Assembly (NCBI RefSeq): GCF_000275845.1
Contig: NW_006766891.1
Location: 1 to 64,000 of the forward strand
DNA: 64,000 nucleotides
Source: Dichomitus squalens LYAD-421 SS1
Lineage: Eukaryota; Basidiomycota; Agaricomycetes; Polyporales; Polyporaceae
Reading direction: 5' to 3'
The notes below the pieces were generated by a model. It was not told where the DNA came from and made no database searches. It saw only the letters and a program-made list of their open reading frames with translations. Both the position numbers and the translations under genes were made by a program. Shown here piece by piece: positions 11,774 to 24,229 of the stretch (position 1 is its first letter; every line of letters begins with the position of its first letter).

Positions 11774-12972
11774 ATGCTTGCTTTCCGACAGCTCAGGCTT
11801 GGACCCTTGTCCATACGGAGTTTACACACTTCAGCGCAATGCCTCTCAGGCCATAACAAAGTTCGTTTGTCTGCATGTGTTCAATGCTACAACACGCGGT
11901 GACCTGTCGCACACAGTGGTCGAAGATCAAACAGAAGAAAGGTATCAATGACATCCAGAAGGGAGCGGTGTACAGCAGAGCATACAAGGTACGTCGCCCA
12001 GCATAGATGTAGACCGCTAGACCCACGCTGAGCACGGCGTCTAGGAAATAGTCCTCGCGGTCCGAAGTGCGTCCCGTCGCATCCCATCGAGCCCGCCTGC
12101 TCACGAGTGTCATTCGCGTAGATGGTGGAAGCCCCGATCCTGAACAAAATAACTCTCTTGCAGCTGCTTTGAGGCGAGCTAAAGATGCGGGCGTGCCCAA
12201 AGATAACATTGAGAATGCCCTCAAGAAAGTACGTGCTCGTCAGCCATGTTCTACGTGCTCCGTGTAGACGTAGGCAATGCAGGCTGCTGGCGGGAAGGAC
12301 AAGGGCGACACGCACCTCACCTTCGAGGTCATGGGGCCGGGTTCTGTGGGTATTATTGTGTGAGTCCCGCGTTTGTGAGCTATTGAGAGTTCCAGGATCC
12401 TGAGGCCTTGAAGAGAATGCTTGTCGGATAACCCCAACCGCACCATCAAGTTCGTGAATAGCATCCTCAAAGACAATGGGTGCGTGCTAGCTGCGCATTA
12501 TCTGCGCTCCTCGTTGGCTCATACCTGCGAAGTGGTCGTATGGCGGATGTGAAGTATTTGTTCAAGCGAGAAGGGCGCGTCAAGGTTTCCCTCGACGCCG
12601 GAGACGACATTGAGGCTCGGCTCGAAAAGCTTGTAGAAGTCGCATTGGACGCTGACGCCGAAGACTTTGAGACGGAGGACCAGGAGGACGGGAGCCGATA
12701 TGTCGAGGTTCGTCTGGCCTCTAATGCAGTCCAGCTAACCACTGTTGACCTTCGAACAGTTCAAGTGCCCGCAGCCATCCTTGCACAAGCTCACGTCCGT
12801 GCTCAGCGCACCAGGCGTAGCTCGCGAGTTGCTGAATAGCGAGCTCGTTTACGCACCTGTGGAGCCGCTAGAGGAGCTTGATGACGAGACCGGGGAGGGC
12901 CTCGACAAACTTATACAAGCCATAGAGAACGCTGATGACACACTCAAGGTGTGGACAACAGCAGACGCTTAG
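11774..12972 (+). CDS. TACO1/YebC-family mitochondrial translation activator
   Basis: Eight exons (11774-11860, 11917-11988, 12045-12066, 12122-12228, 12283-12359, 12414-12479, 12533-12707, 12760-12972) add up to 272 residues in one frame. The protein opens with a classic mitochondrial presequence, MLAFRQLRLGPLSIRSLHTS. It continues with the family hallmark SGHNKWSKIKQKKG, built across intron 1, then AVYSRAYKEIVLAVRNGG, SPDPEQNNSLAAALRRAK, GVPKDNIENALKK, GPGSVGIIVECLSDNPNRT and FKREGRV, and an acidic C-terminal lobe. Bacterial YebC helps ribosomes through proline-rich stretches, and human TACO1 is needed for COX1 translation. A mitochondrial matrix role in translation is therefore likely. Exon 3 is only 22 bases but is required for frame. 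The gene sits between the two sulfate permeases. Confidence 0.93.
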
Positions 12973-13134
12973 AGGTGCCTATCCACACTCTTGTGAGCCT
13001 CTTGCCATCATGTATCTTGGTGGAACTCACGCCATCGCCTTCATAGCTACAGTCACATCATAGTCATTACATCGCATACATAGATCGTTGAATTACACAC
13101 TCATAACATTACACGGTGCACATTTATCAGAGAT

Positions 13135-15979
13135 TCAGTCACCTCCGGGTCCCTTCACTGATCCAGCATCGAGGATAGACGGTGTCGGAGACAGCCCCTT
13201 CTCAGCCGCCTTCACGGCAGACTCTAAGTCCAAATGGAAGAAAGGTGTATCCGGCAGCATAAGCAACCCGGACCCGTTCGGGACGAATTGAACCGTGCCC
13301 TCGCTGGAGGACCGTGTACTGCCAGTGTTGATTTGGATGCTACTCATGCCTGCTTCCGGATCGACCACTCTCCCGACCACATCTACCACGCGTTCCACAT
13401 GCTCGGGGTCCGCAATGTACTGATCGTGATACCGAGTGACCGGCGCAATTTCCTCGTGGAAATGGGTGTACCCACTTTTGCTACGGACACCGAATCCACC
13501 AGCGATCAGGGCTCGTCGAATCCACGGGGAGAGAACTGCAGCGAAGTGAAACTACACCCGCAAAGTAAGCCTGTGGAAGTACTGCAACGATAGGCATCGT
13601 ACCTCAATAGGACGGTCAGCCCACCTCTCGACTTCCATACGAGTGTCGATCAAGGCCTGAATACCAGTAGTATCTATATGTGGTCTACCCGGCCCTGTCA
13701 GCACGGAGCAGGTATACAAAGACAGAGACGGGCTTACACTGTGGAGAAGTCCAGGACAACGGCATGAAGGAGGGGCTTCGACTCATTATCCTCGGCCTCG
13801 ACGTTGGAGTTCTTGCCAGGATCGTTCCACGGCCTGTCGCTTGCCTTGACCCCTGCCATGTCCTTCCCTCGTTTGGTATGTACTTTGACGTAGTCCACAA
13901 TAGCGTCGTTCACCAAGGAGGAATTGGGGTATAGGAGGTTTTCCTCGAAGCGGTACACCACAATGCCGGGAGAAGGAGGAACAACCTTCACCTCGGAGTT
14001 CATGAGGAACTTATTCGGCTTCAGAGGGATGTACACATCCCGAGAACTGGACTCCTTCGTGTTATGCAGCGTTACCCTGCCGAGGAACTGTCCGCGAGGA
14101 CGTGCAATACGGATAAGGAGCAGAGCCAACGAGGCTGCGACCGAAGTGTAGATACCATCCTCGATGGTAGCGAAGACGGTGACGAGCACGGAGGCGAACC
14201 AGATGACGAACTCGACAGGGGAGACGCGCCAAAAGGAGTAAACTTGTTTGGGCGAGGCGACAAGGTCGGCAACAGCGTGTATGATGACCGCGGAAAGGCC
14301 CGCGCTGGGGATCCAGAAGAACGCCGGTGTGAGGCCGTACAGCGCGACAATGACCACGATAGCACTGAAGAGACCCGATGCCGGACTTCGCACGCCTGAC
14401 TTCGACTGCAGAGCGGAGCGCGAGAAGGATCCCGTGGCGGGATAGGCGCCAAAGAGCGTTCCGATAGTGTTCGTTACGCCGATGGCGATGAGCTCTTGGT
14501 TGGGGTTGATTTTGTAACCGTTCACCCTGCCAAATGCTAGTCCGTCCACAGGTGTCAGACGGGAGAGGAGAATCAGGTCACTACGCGGAAAGGACCTACA
14601 TTTGGAGATGGCAATGTGCTCCAGGAATAGGATAATCGTGGCGACAGGGAGCTGGGGAGCGAGCGCCTTCACAAGCTCTGGGTCGATCGTGGGCTGGCCA
14701 ATATGCTTGAAACCGCTGGGAACGGTTTGCAGGATCTTGATGGGGTACTTCCCGTTTGTGACATGGCTTCTGCAGTACAGCCAGGATGCAATCGTGAGGA
14801 CGACGATAACGAAGGCGTTGCGGAAGACGGAGAAGAAGAAAAACAGCCGAGCTACAGACACCGGCATATGTTAGCCCAAGGTCCCTTACATGCAGATTCG
14901 TAACTCACCTCTTGAGGGATAGCGTCGGGTGAGTCGGTCGCATGCCCAGCGAATGAAGTACAGTGAAACTAAACCAGTGATTCCGAACGCAGCATCTAGC
15001 TTAGTCCGAGGCAAGCCTTTGAGCATATTGATGAATACTTCGTAGGTCGCCGCTCGGGTACTAGGAGGCACACCGTCAGTATTCCGTTCTCAGGGAAAAC
15101 ACGCGGTGAGCTCACTCAAAGCCGCTGATCCCCATAAGTCCAGGCAGTTGGCCAGACACGATGTTAAGCGCGGATCCTGTCATGAAGCCGCTGACAGCGG
15201 GCGCGGGAATGAACTCGACGAGCCAACCCAGACGAAGAAGACCGATGCCGAGGACGATGAAACCGCAGACGAAGGCAACCGTGGTCGCGATCTGCGGACC
15301 TCCCCACTTGTCGGGATAGCTCGTGTTAATGTATCGGATGATCTGGGCGACGGTGAGAGACATGACGGCAACCGGTCCAATTGAGACGTCCTTCGAAGTC
15401 GCGAAGAACTGTGCGTGGACAGTTAGTGTCAACCGCGATGAAGAGAAGCAGAAGCATGGAGAAGAGAAGTGCTGTGTATGCCGTCAACTTACGCAGTAGA
15501 CCAAGACGCCGACAAAAGAGGAATAGAGACCGTACTCCGGCGGTAGCGTCGCGATCTACAAGTTGTGTGAGTAGATTGATTGAACTTACAAGAGGAGATC
15601 CGATAGACCTGAGCATACGACATGCTCTGAGGGACGAGCACGATACCAACGGTCAAACCTGCGATGATATCTCCGCTGAACCATCCGAAGTCTAACCGAT
15701 CGTGGTCAGCGGTGGACGTGGACGGAACAGACCAATTTGTGCTCCTACTACGCACTATAGCGAGTGATCCAACCCAAGATAGGGAAGAGGCTGGTGACAT
15801 ATGCTGTCGCCTGTAACGCAGATGAATCCACTTATCACAACGCATCGAAAAATTGAACGAACCCGCTGCGTGGGGTCCCGAGTGAAGTTCCTAGCCCAAT
15901 CCTGAGGAGAGACAACCGGGACGTCCTCGTCAGGCGCCCTGACAATATGCTTGCAGGCCTTCTTGACTACTGTAAGCAT
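13135..15979 (-). CDS. Sulfate permease (SulP/SLC26 family), copy 2
   Basis: Ten exons on the minus strand (15979-15863, 15810-15756, 15691-15609, 15555-15493, 15408-15116, 15060-14909, 14851-14600, 14536-13738, 13684-13603, 13551-13135) encode 770 residues. Six internal exons match copy 1 in length to the base, and every intron sits at the same codon and phase. Conserved blocks are the same: SLFPILGWITRY, VLVPQSMSYAQ, SKDVSIGPVAVMSLT, GFMTGSALNIV, ELIAIGVTNTIG, PATGSFSRSAL, and a STAS domain with LDFSTV and HIDTTGIQALIDTR. The C-terminal tail is longer and different (RVVDVVGRVVDPEAG, then a DTPFFHLDL motif shared with copy 1). Start chosen at the ATG aligning with copy 1; an in-frame ATG at 16051 would add 24 residues. 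Expected role is plasma-membrane sulfate uptake, perhaps regulated differently from copy 1. Confidence 0.94.
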
Positions 15980-17899
15980 GGCTGTAGAGCAGAGTAATTG
16001 GGAGGTACATCTCCAATTTGTCTCAAGGGGACTCTTATAAGTCGTCGCCAAGGACGAGCGGTGTAATCTCTCGATTGCGAGAGGGGTTCGGGACCAGCGC
16101 AGGGAACATCAAACTACTGTCCTGGGTCACGCTACTGTCAATCGCTATGATAGAGAACAATATGCAGAGCAAATTCACCTTCCTTGTCCCTGAGCTTGGG
16201 CTAGCGAGTAAGAGCGCGCCGAATGCGCATGCATGGAGTGCGTTGGAGGAGCCCATGAGAAAAGCGTTGAGTTGGCCGGACATCTGACAAAGGGCCAACA
16301 CCGCCCACATCGCTCCAAGACGCCCCTTGTGGCCTCAAATTGTCAGTGGTAGTCCGGCTAAGACGGTCCCAGAGATTCACAGCGAATCGCTAGTCATACG
16401 TTGGCGTTCATGTCCTATTTAGGGAAACCCGTTTGTTTCGACCGTGCCACGGCGCAGGCGCCCACGCGGTGACATACGGCCCTGCATGTCAACAACACAT
16501 CTGTACTTCCTGACACCTCGTTTTCCGTGCTCGAATCAAAAGTCGGCACCCTCAAAGCATTTTCCACGCAGTTTTTCTAGATCATATAAGGCCCGCTCTA
16601 GTACATCGCATGTACTACCAGGCATCACATGTAGCCAACACAGCAAGTCACTCGCGGCTACGCCGATACGCTTCTGGCTGCGGCAGCTTGGGGCTTTACG
16701 GCTCCGACTGTCGAAGCAGGACGTAGAACTATAATTAATGATTGACAGTTGCCAGCATCTGACGTCGGGTTTGATCTGCTCCGCTAGTCCAGAAGAGCCT
16801 CGAAGATTATCAGCAGGGACCACCGACTGTTCGGGCAATTAAATTGTCAGCGAAATCCCCCATCGTGTACTAGGAGAGAACATTGGACTTATGTCCGTAG
16901 AATTTTCACGTGGTTGGCGAGACCACGCAGCAGATCGACCTGAGACGCGCGTTCGAAGCAGAACGCACTGCGTAACAGACATGTGCTCGGCTGGGTCAGA
17001 CTCGGGTCAGACCCCTCCTTGACCCAGGTCAGACCCCTTGGGGTCAGACCCTGGGTCAAGCCAAGGCAACATCAACGTCGGAGCTTCCGGGCACGTGAAC
17101 CGCCGGGTCGGCCGGCCGTTCGCCACTCACTGCTCGAGCGAGCTCGCCTGTAGCGGCCACGAACTGTTCTTTCCAACTGCCCACTGGCAACGTCTCGGCC
17201 ATCCATAAGCGAGAGGGTGAAACCAATGGCCTTCAGGAACGCTGCGAGGGACTTGCCATGGTGGAGATGGATGCCGACCCAGAGGAGTACTGCCTGGAAA
17301 CCAGCGAGGACTCGGAGAGGTGTAAGGTTTAGCATAGATGCATTATCCGACCTCTACGTCTGTAGGAGCAGTCAGGACGAGCGAATATATACAAACGACA
17401 TCTATAGTTAGCATATCCCGTCGTCAATGTGGCATATGAGTCCGCCTTGCGCTCAAGCTGCCAGCTGGGCACTTTCACCCTTCCGGCGCTCCCGGTAGTA
17501 CGCGGTCGACTATTCTACGCGAGGGCCGGATCACGGAGGTCGTTCCTCGTCAACTGCCCTTTGCTAAGCCATCAGTTGGAAGTTCATCAGTATATGGGGG
17601 CCTCCCACTGGACATTACACCTCAAGGATGACACCAAGGTGAGTCTTGACGTGGGCGGGGCAAATGATAGACTGAATACGGGATACATTGGGTAGTAGCA
17701 GTGTACATGTTCATGGATAAATGATATACGTTGGGGGGCCGCCTCCTGTCCTAACCAATACACATAGAGTGAGAGCTACGCGACACACTTCTCACCCGCA
17801 ATCCGGGAAGTAATCGCTCGTGTGTCATACGAGCATACAAGATCACAAATATACGGCACTCCGACCCGCGGCGTGCCTCACTGTCTCGGCACATCCACC
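15980..17899. other. Intergenic, no gene recognised
   Basis: About 1.9 kb upstream of sulfate permease 2 and downstream of the NYN gene. CACGTG cores occur near 16909 and 17092, the second as GCACGTGA. A cluster of GGTCAGAC repeats lies at 16991-17060. No frame resembles a known protein. Confidence 0.5.
16991..17060. repeat. Clustered GGTCAGACC repeats with flanking hairpin arms
   Basis: Within 70 bases the core GGTCAGAC occurs four times (starting near 16994, 17005, 17027 and 17042). The last two lie between perfect inverted arms TTGACCCAG (17019-17027) and CTGGGTCAA (17051-17059). It could be a relic of a small inverted-repeat element, a replication slippage product or a binding-site array. 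No coding function. Confidence 0.5.
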
Positions 17900-19805
17900 T
17901 TACGAGAATGGATGGACGGGGATCTTCCCATACCACTCTGGGCGGAGCGAGATCCATGCGCTGGACTGAACGCCGCCTAGCTCGACGAGGCCCGCCTGCT
18001 CCGCAGCAGCGGCATATTGCTTGAACTTGGGCACCTTCGCCTGAGTGTATATGCCACGCGGGATCTTCAAGCCGACCCAGGACCGGAGTGGCCGTGGCGA
18101 ACCGCTCATGCGCGACTCTTCCAGAGCTTTCACGAGCGGGTGGAAGTAATGGGGGATTGACGAAGGTACAGCGTTCGGAGCGAAAGAAACGGGGGGCGGC
18201 ACTGGCGCAGTGATTTCTACCACAACGACGGGCGGGGAATGCGGGGAGGGCTCTTCCTGGGCTGTCGGAGGAAGAGCCTGGACAGGATCGGCATTCGGGG
18301 TAATTGGAGATTCGTCGACGTCCAGCGCAGGAGTTGGTGGCGTAACGTCGAGTGCCTCGGCCAAGACATAATCAGGCGTGCGCAACAGATCACCTGAGGA
18401 GGATGACACTGCCGAGCCCGAGACAGAGGACTGCGAGCTTTCGCTCGGGACGCGTGACAAGGGCTCTACAGTCGCCGGGCGCAAGATTGATTCCTCAAAA
18501 GCAAGGCGCGGGAAAGCGATGGGCTCCGGGGCAATGAGAGGTGGGGCATTGAGACGATCAGGAGGCGCACTGGCCGGCTCTGCGCCATTGGTTGAGTCTC
18601 GGCTAGAGGGGGGTGCCTGCAAGACGCGAAACGTCAGTGAACGACCTAGCCCAAGGAACCAGGTAAAGTAAGTGCATTACTTACAGAAGTCGGGTTCGCG
18701 GCGCTGACAGGTGCCAGGAGAGTAGCAGACGTCTGCAGAATGTGTGATACGTAGGCTGAGGGCTGATTTGGATGGTAGTCGACCGTTCGCGAGGGAGCGC
18801 ATGCGGAATGAGCTTGGGAGTACTATTGCGGTATCTGCACGTACCTCATCATCTGGGGCCGGTAGCCTAAGTTCCGCCCCTTTGATGTCTTGTATGAAGT
18901 CAACTATGTCTGGGATGGGTGGTTGTGTGCTGATTGACTCCATGCGTCCGTGAAGATGGGTGTCCGCAACGAAACACTCGACCGTAGTGACAATAGAGGG
19001 ATTCCTCAGATGTCGTCCGCCAAAGAATGAATCGCCTTGACCGCCACCGGTATCCGGAGTGACGGGGGTAATGGGGGTATTAGTCTTGAACGAAGGACGA
19101 CGGGCATGTTTTGCAGTAAAATGTGGTAATTGACTGCCAAACGATGTACGCCTAGGGGAGCGCTGAGGAGCATCATCAGAACAGCTATTGGGTGCGTCGA
19201 GTGTCTGGGGACGAGGGTTTGTCTTGCCCATGATGTCGGTCTCCCAATTCAGGACAGCCGAAGCTTGGGACTTGAGACTCGCGTGGGCGCAGTTGGGTGC
19301 GACTAAGACAACACGGTATCTGCGGAGGCGCAGGACTGACACAGCATAGACGAAATCTCGATCTCCGGAGATGAGGACAATTGTAGCCGGCGCCGGATTG
19401 TCGATGGCGTATGTGAGCATGTCGACTACATATAATATGGATGATTGCCGCGAATGATGGAATGGACGAGACATACCAATCATCATCTTATCCGCTACGT
19501 CCTTCCTTCCATTGTGAGGGCAGTCAGTCAATGAGACCCCGCACGACTGCAGTTCTGAGCGGAGACCGATGGACTTGGAGGACGACTGTTCGGAAAGCTC
19601 AAGGTACGCCTTGAACAGCTTCACACTGCCATACTCGTGTGCGACTTGACGTATATTGCTGACAACATCATAGCCGGGTGTGCTAGTCGGAGGTGCGCAG
19701 TTCTCTGGAAACGACCATTGAAGGGGGCGCATGGGCGCGTCGGACGGTGCGGAACGTACCGTAGTCCCAGAAGATGGCAACGTGTTCGTCAAATGAATGG
19801 CTCAT
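17900..19805 (-). CDS. NYN-domain ribonuclease-like protein with C-terminal OST-HTH/LOTUS-like domain (MARF1 type)
   Basis: Five exons (19805-19760, 19704-19477, 19425-18845, 18762-18685, 18616-17900) join to 549 residues. The N-terminus reads HVAIFWDYENCAPP, the start of a NYN (PIN-like) nuclease fold. MMIVDMLTYAID and the acidic motif LISGDRDFVYAVSVLR follow, so the aspartates expected at the metal site (DYEN, VDM, GDRDF) are present. A long Ser/Pro-rich disordered middle comes next. The last 80 residues (HPLVKALEE, RPLRSWVGLKI, YTQAKVPKFKQYAAAAEQA, GLVELGG, WISL) fit an OST-HTH/LOTUS winged helix. In animals, MARF1-type proteins with these two domains silence RNA. The fungal role is not established, so RNA cleavage or RNA binding is inference. 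Confidence 0.88.
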
Positions 19806-20362
19806 GGCGGCAGCCGACTCTGCGTCCTGCGTAAGGTCGGCTCAAGCGGGGGGTCAGAGTAAGAGATCAAGGAGGCCAAGCTAGGAAGCGGTTGGACGGG
19901 GGGATATGTGTGCCTGCGTCGTACCGCATGTCAATAGCATGGGCGGTACGCCTTGTCCTGGCATTTCTCAGGACCGCAATCGAAGTTCCTGTTATACACC
20001 GCAACGGTGCGTTTCAGTCTCAGTTCCCGCGATGCTGCAGCACTTTGAATACCGTTCGGACTAGGCTTCAGAGCCATGGCATACAAAGGGCCCATTCAGG
20101 CGAGTAAGTGGAGGCAAGAAGTACTTAGCCCTCAGGAGAAGGGGCAAGGCCTGGGCCCAATACAACGGGCACAGCTTCTCGCCTACTTATGTATAGCTCA
20201 ATAGATAAGATTAGATCCTAGGCGCGGCGGAGAGTGCCACGTCCGATCAAGCATGCGACTCGCTCAACGACTTGCGGGGATCAGACACAACTTCTCTCGC
20301 CTCCATCTGACCTTTCATCCGTTTCACACTGGAGTGTCTGGCCTGGTCCAGGTCTACTCAGG
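19806..20362. other. Shared upstream region of the NYN and glucosidase I genes
   Basis: 557 bp between two divergently transcribed genes. Nothing beyond presumed promoter sequence recognised. Confidence 0.5.
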
Positions 20363-23300
20363 ATGAGGCTACTCTGGGCTCTGCTACCATTGGTCCCTTC
20401 GGTCTTCGCAAAACCAGGGAACGACTCTGATTCTCTCTTCTGGGGAACCTACCGACCCAATCTCTACTTCGGCCTGAGGCCCAAGGTTTCTCAGTCCCTC
20501 ATGACTGGGCTTATGTGGTTCGGCACACAAGACTACCAGTCCATCTCGCGTCCGTCTGCCACCTCTGCCATGCCGCTGTCATCTGGACTGACGCACGCGG
20601 TTGGGATCAGGAACGCGCCATGGATGCGACCAGGGTGACGGTTTGGACGGTTATTCATGGATAGAATACGACCCGCGCGAGGGTGGTGCGCAGGTCATTC
20701 ATGACACGCCCAATAATGTCAAACTCACGACCGAGTTCCTCAAAGTTCCTGGTGGCGAACATGGAGGCAGTTGGGCAGCTAGGATTAAAGGAGAACCTAT
20801 CAATCATGGTGAGCGAAACACATATATTCGCGCGCCGAACCGCGTTCTGACAAGAAACCTAAGCTCTACCTTCGCGCGTATCTCCCATTTTCTATGTTGG
20901 ACTGGAAGGCATGGGTGGTATTGACATGGAGACCGAAGAAGACGAGAATGTGCGTCATGGTTCTGCATATCGCCAACAAGATATAGGCTCAGTCGTATTC
21001 TGCAGGGTATTGAGGGTCCTGTCGCCTTCACGGGATTCACACCGGACTTGGACGACTTCACAATCCGAATTGTGGATAGTAAGAATGGACGTATTTATGA
21101 AGCCAGAGTCGACCTCATTGTTTGTTTTTTTAAGGCCCTAACAACGTCTACATCACAGAGGGTCAATTTGCGCACGCGTTTCATGCCCGGACCGGGAAGT
21201 CTCATCTTCTCGGGCTGCGAGTTTCACCAGGAGAGGTCTGGAAAGCGCTAGGCAGGTCCATGTGTTGCTGGGACTTTGGGTCGACTCTCGGACTAATGAG
21301 TTCAACCAGAGTACATCCAGGCCCCCATGATTAGGCATGCCCAGGACATCATCAAGTCATATACTGATCCGCAGAGGGGATACCCGGATCCGGCCTTCAT
21401 TTTCCAGTTACCGGACGAGATCTACAGTAGCAGCAATCTCTACGCTGTACAGAAGCACTTTGACGGACCGTTCCAGTTTGACGTCTTCTTTGAGAGTGGC
21501 AAGCAGAAGCTGAGCTGTAAGGAACACCCATACCTTCTCGCAACGCGTCGGGTGGGACTGACAGTCCTCGCACCTAGCAACCGATTTGGACGTAGGCATT
21601 CCTGCACTTTCTGCCTCGTATAACGAGCGCTTCGACACCGTCCTCCCGATACCCTCAAACTACCAAACGTCCGACCCTGAGTCTCTCCGAGAGTTCTCCA
21701 AAGCTATCACCTCCAACCTGATTGGTGGCGTCGGCTACTTCTATGGGTCGTCCCTCCTCGATCGTGGCTTTGCATATGAATGGGACCAGGAGGACGATAG
21801 TGATCCAGCTGAGTCTGGAGAGAAGAAGGGTCCCACTTTAGTCGAACCCAAGAGTCTCTTGACGGCGACTCCAAGTAGGAGCTTCTTCCCCCGCGGCTTT
21901 TACTGGTATGTCTAGGCGCCTCTGATTCAGACACACCCATTCATCATGCACAGGGATGAGGGCTTCCATCTCCTGCACATTGGCCAATACGACAATGACC
22001 TGACGTAAGATCTCGTTACTGGTATCTCGGTATCGCGATGTCGTCGATTCTGATATGCCTACCCATCCAGTCTAGAGATTCTTCAGAGTTGGATCAACTT
22101 AATCGACGAAGACGGCTGGGTCGCCCGCGAGCAGATCCTCGGCGAGGAAGCTCGTAGCCGCGTCCCTCCCGAGTTCCAAGTCCAAGTCCCCAGCTATGCC
22201 AACCCGCCCACGCTCACCATGGCCGTCACCGCGTTCATCGACCGTCTTCGTCAGCAGAAGGGCCCCTCCGAGGCCGACCTCGGCATGGACTATGGCATGG
22301 GCTCCCAGACTCCCCTCTCGTCCGAGGGTTCGTCGTCCTCCGCCGGCCGGCGGTTCCTCGACGAGCCCGAGCTCGCGCTCGACTACCTCCGTGCGATCTA
22401 CAAGCCGCTCAAGCGCCACTACGAGTGGTTCCGGCGCACACAGCGCGGCCAGATCAAGCAGTACGGGCGCAAGGCGCGCTCGCGCACCGAAGCGTACCGC
22501 TGGCGCGGGCGGTCGCAGCAGCACGTGCTGACGAGCGGGATGGACGACTACCCTCGGGGCCCCCCGCACGCGGGGGAGCTGCACTTGGACCTGATCTCGT
22601 GGATGGCGTTCTTCTCCCAGACAATGCGGGACATCGCGGAGTTCGTGGGCGAGGTGGACGACGCGGCGGCGTTTGAGGAGATCGCAAAGGCGACGATTGC
22701 GAACATCGACGGTGAGCAGCCCCATGTTAGACATGAGGGACGCCAGCGCTGATACGCTCTGCAGACCTTCACTGGAGCGAGGAAGAGCAGATGTACTGTG
22801 ACGTCGGCGTGAACGACGACGGTGAGTTTTCGCGTCCCGGGCTTCCTCCTCCGGCTCTCTGGCTGACGGTCGCGTGCCCTTCCGCAGACGAGTCCTACCA
22901 CGTCTGCCACAAGGGCTACCTCTCCCTCTTCCCGTTCCTCCTCGGCCTCCTCCCGTCCGACTCGCCTCACCTCGGGCCCATCCTCGACCTCCTCCGCGAC
23001 CCGCAGCACCTCTGGTCGCCGTACGGCCTCCGCAGCCTGTCCGCGTCGCACCCCGAGTTCGGCCAGGGCGAGAACTACTGGAAGGGCCCGATCTGGATCC
23101 AGATGAACTACCTCGCGCTCGCGTCGCTGCACAAGGTGCGTCGTCCCGTTCCGTTCGTGGTCTATATAGCCATTGCGATTTAACTGAAAACGTGACGCGC
23201 CGGCAGAAATATGCCGCGCTGGAGGGCCCGTACCGGCAGCAGGCGCAGCAGATCTACGCGGAGCTCAGGAAGAACATCATCGACAACGTCCACAAGGTGC

Positions 23301-23597
23301 GTCTGCCCCGTGCATTGGGGGAGGAGGGAAGAGGCGCGGCTGACCGCTCGCGCAGGAGTACGTCCGGACTGGGTACGTGTGGGAGCAGTACGACGCGCTC
23401 ACGGGTGAGGGTAGGCGGAGGTATGTTCATGCTTGCCGGTCGTTGCTATGGTGGTTGTACTGAAAGGGATGCCGGTTCGTCCCAGCCATCCGTTCACTGG
23501 GTGGACGTCGCTCGTCGCGCTGGGTAAGTCCTCGTCGTCGCAGTCACGCTTGCGTCGGCTGATGTGAATATGTCCAGTGATCTCGGAGAAGTACTGA
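20363..23597 (+). CDS. Mannosyl-oligosaccharide glucosidase (ER glucosidase I, GH63)
   Basis: A multi-exon gene starting with a signal peptide (MRLLWALLPLVPSVFA) followed by the family opening SLFWGTYRPNLYFGLR. Later blocks are GLDGYSWIEYDPREGG, PDLDDFTIRIVD, IYSSSNLYAVQKHFDGPF, the GH63 catalytic-domain signature FPRGFYWDEGFHLLHIGQYD, SLEILQSWINLIDEDGW, HVLTSGMDDYPRGPP, DLISWMAFFSQTM, YHVCHKGYLSLFPFLLGLL, GENYWKGPIWIQMNYLAL and PFTGWTSLVALVISEKY at the stop. Glucosidase I removes the outermost alpha-1,2-glucose from the Glc3Man9GlcNAc2 N-glycan in the ER lumen, the first trimming step of glycoprotein quality control. Coding sequence from about 22.1 to 23.1 kb is markedly GC-rich and produces long antisense frames. 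Exon borders were checked only in part, but start and stop are clear. Confidence 0.93.
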
Positions 23598-24229
23598 GCG
23601 CCGTCATTTCCGTGGTTCATGAACCAAAAGCGAGCGTTTTGCCTCCCGCTCGTACTAAGTTATATAATCATGTGGACAATGAGAATGGATGCTTGGTGTT
23701 CCACGCCAGGATTGGGGCATGCAACGGTGTGATGATGTATGCTCCGAACACTGAGAGGTATATACATGCGCTACAGAGTGCGAGACAACGTCAACGTCAT
23801 GGGTAGTTCCATGGAGGTGATGATGGATGGGGCAGGTAGCCGACGGCGCAGCCGAACGTGAGGCCCGAGGGTCTACGGGAGGACTGTCAGAGAGAACGCG
23901 AAGAGCATAAACAATCCAACAAACGAAAGCGAAGCAGCATGTGCAGGAAAGCATATACGGACGTGAACATGGACGCTCGTGAAGAAGGATGAATGAATGA
24001 ACGAACGAGAACCGAGACACGGACGAGAGCGGCAGACGAGAGGAGGTCTGCCATATTTATGGGAGGTGTTGTTTCAAATGCAAAGAATGATGATAGGAAC
24101 TGCCAATGTGAAGTAGAGTGAGATGCGATGCCACGGTCATGTACGACGGGGGTGAGAGGTTATGGGCAGTCAGTCTCGCGACAGACAATCCGGATAGTGT
24201 GAGGACAAGTGAATAGCGGACCCATTCCG
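23598..24229. other. Convergent 3' region, no gene recognised
   Basis: Lies between the stop codons of glucosidase I (plus) and the disordered protein (minus). Probably two 3' UTRs. Confidence 0.5.

Noticed and set aside
22099..22734. Long minus-strand frame of 211 codons
   Set aside because: Antisense shadow of GC-rich glucosidase I exons; low-complexity Arg/Val composition and no family resemblance. The same holds for 22548-23132 minus.
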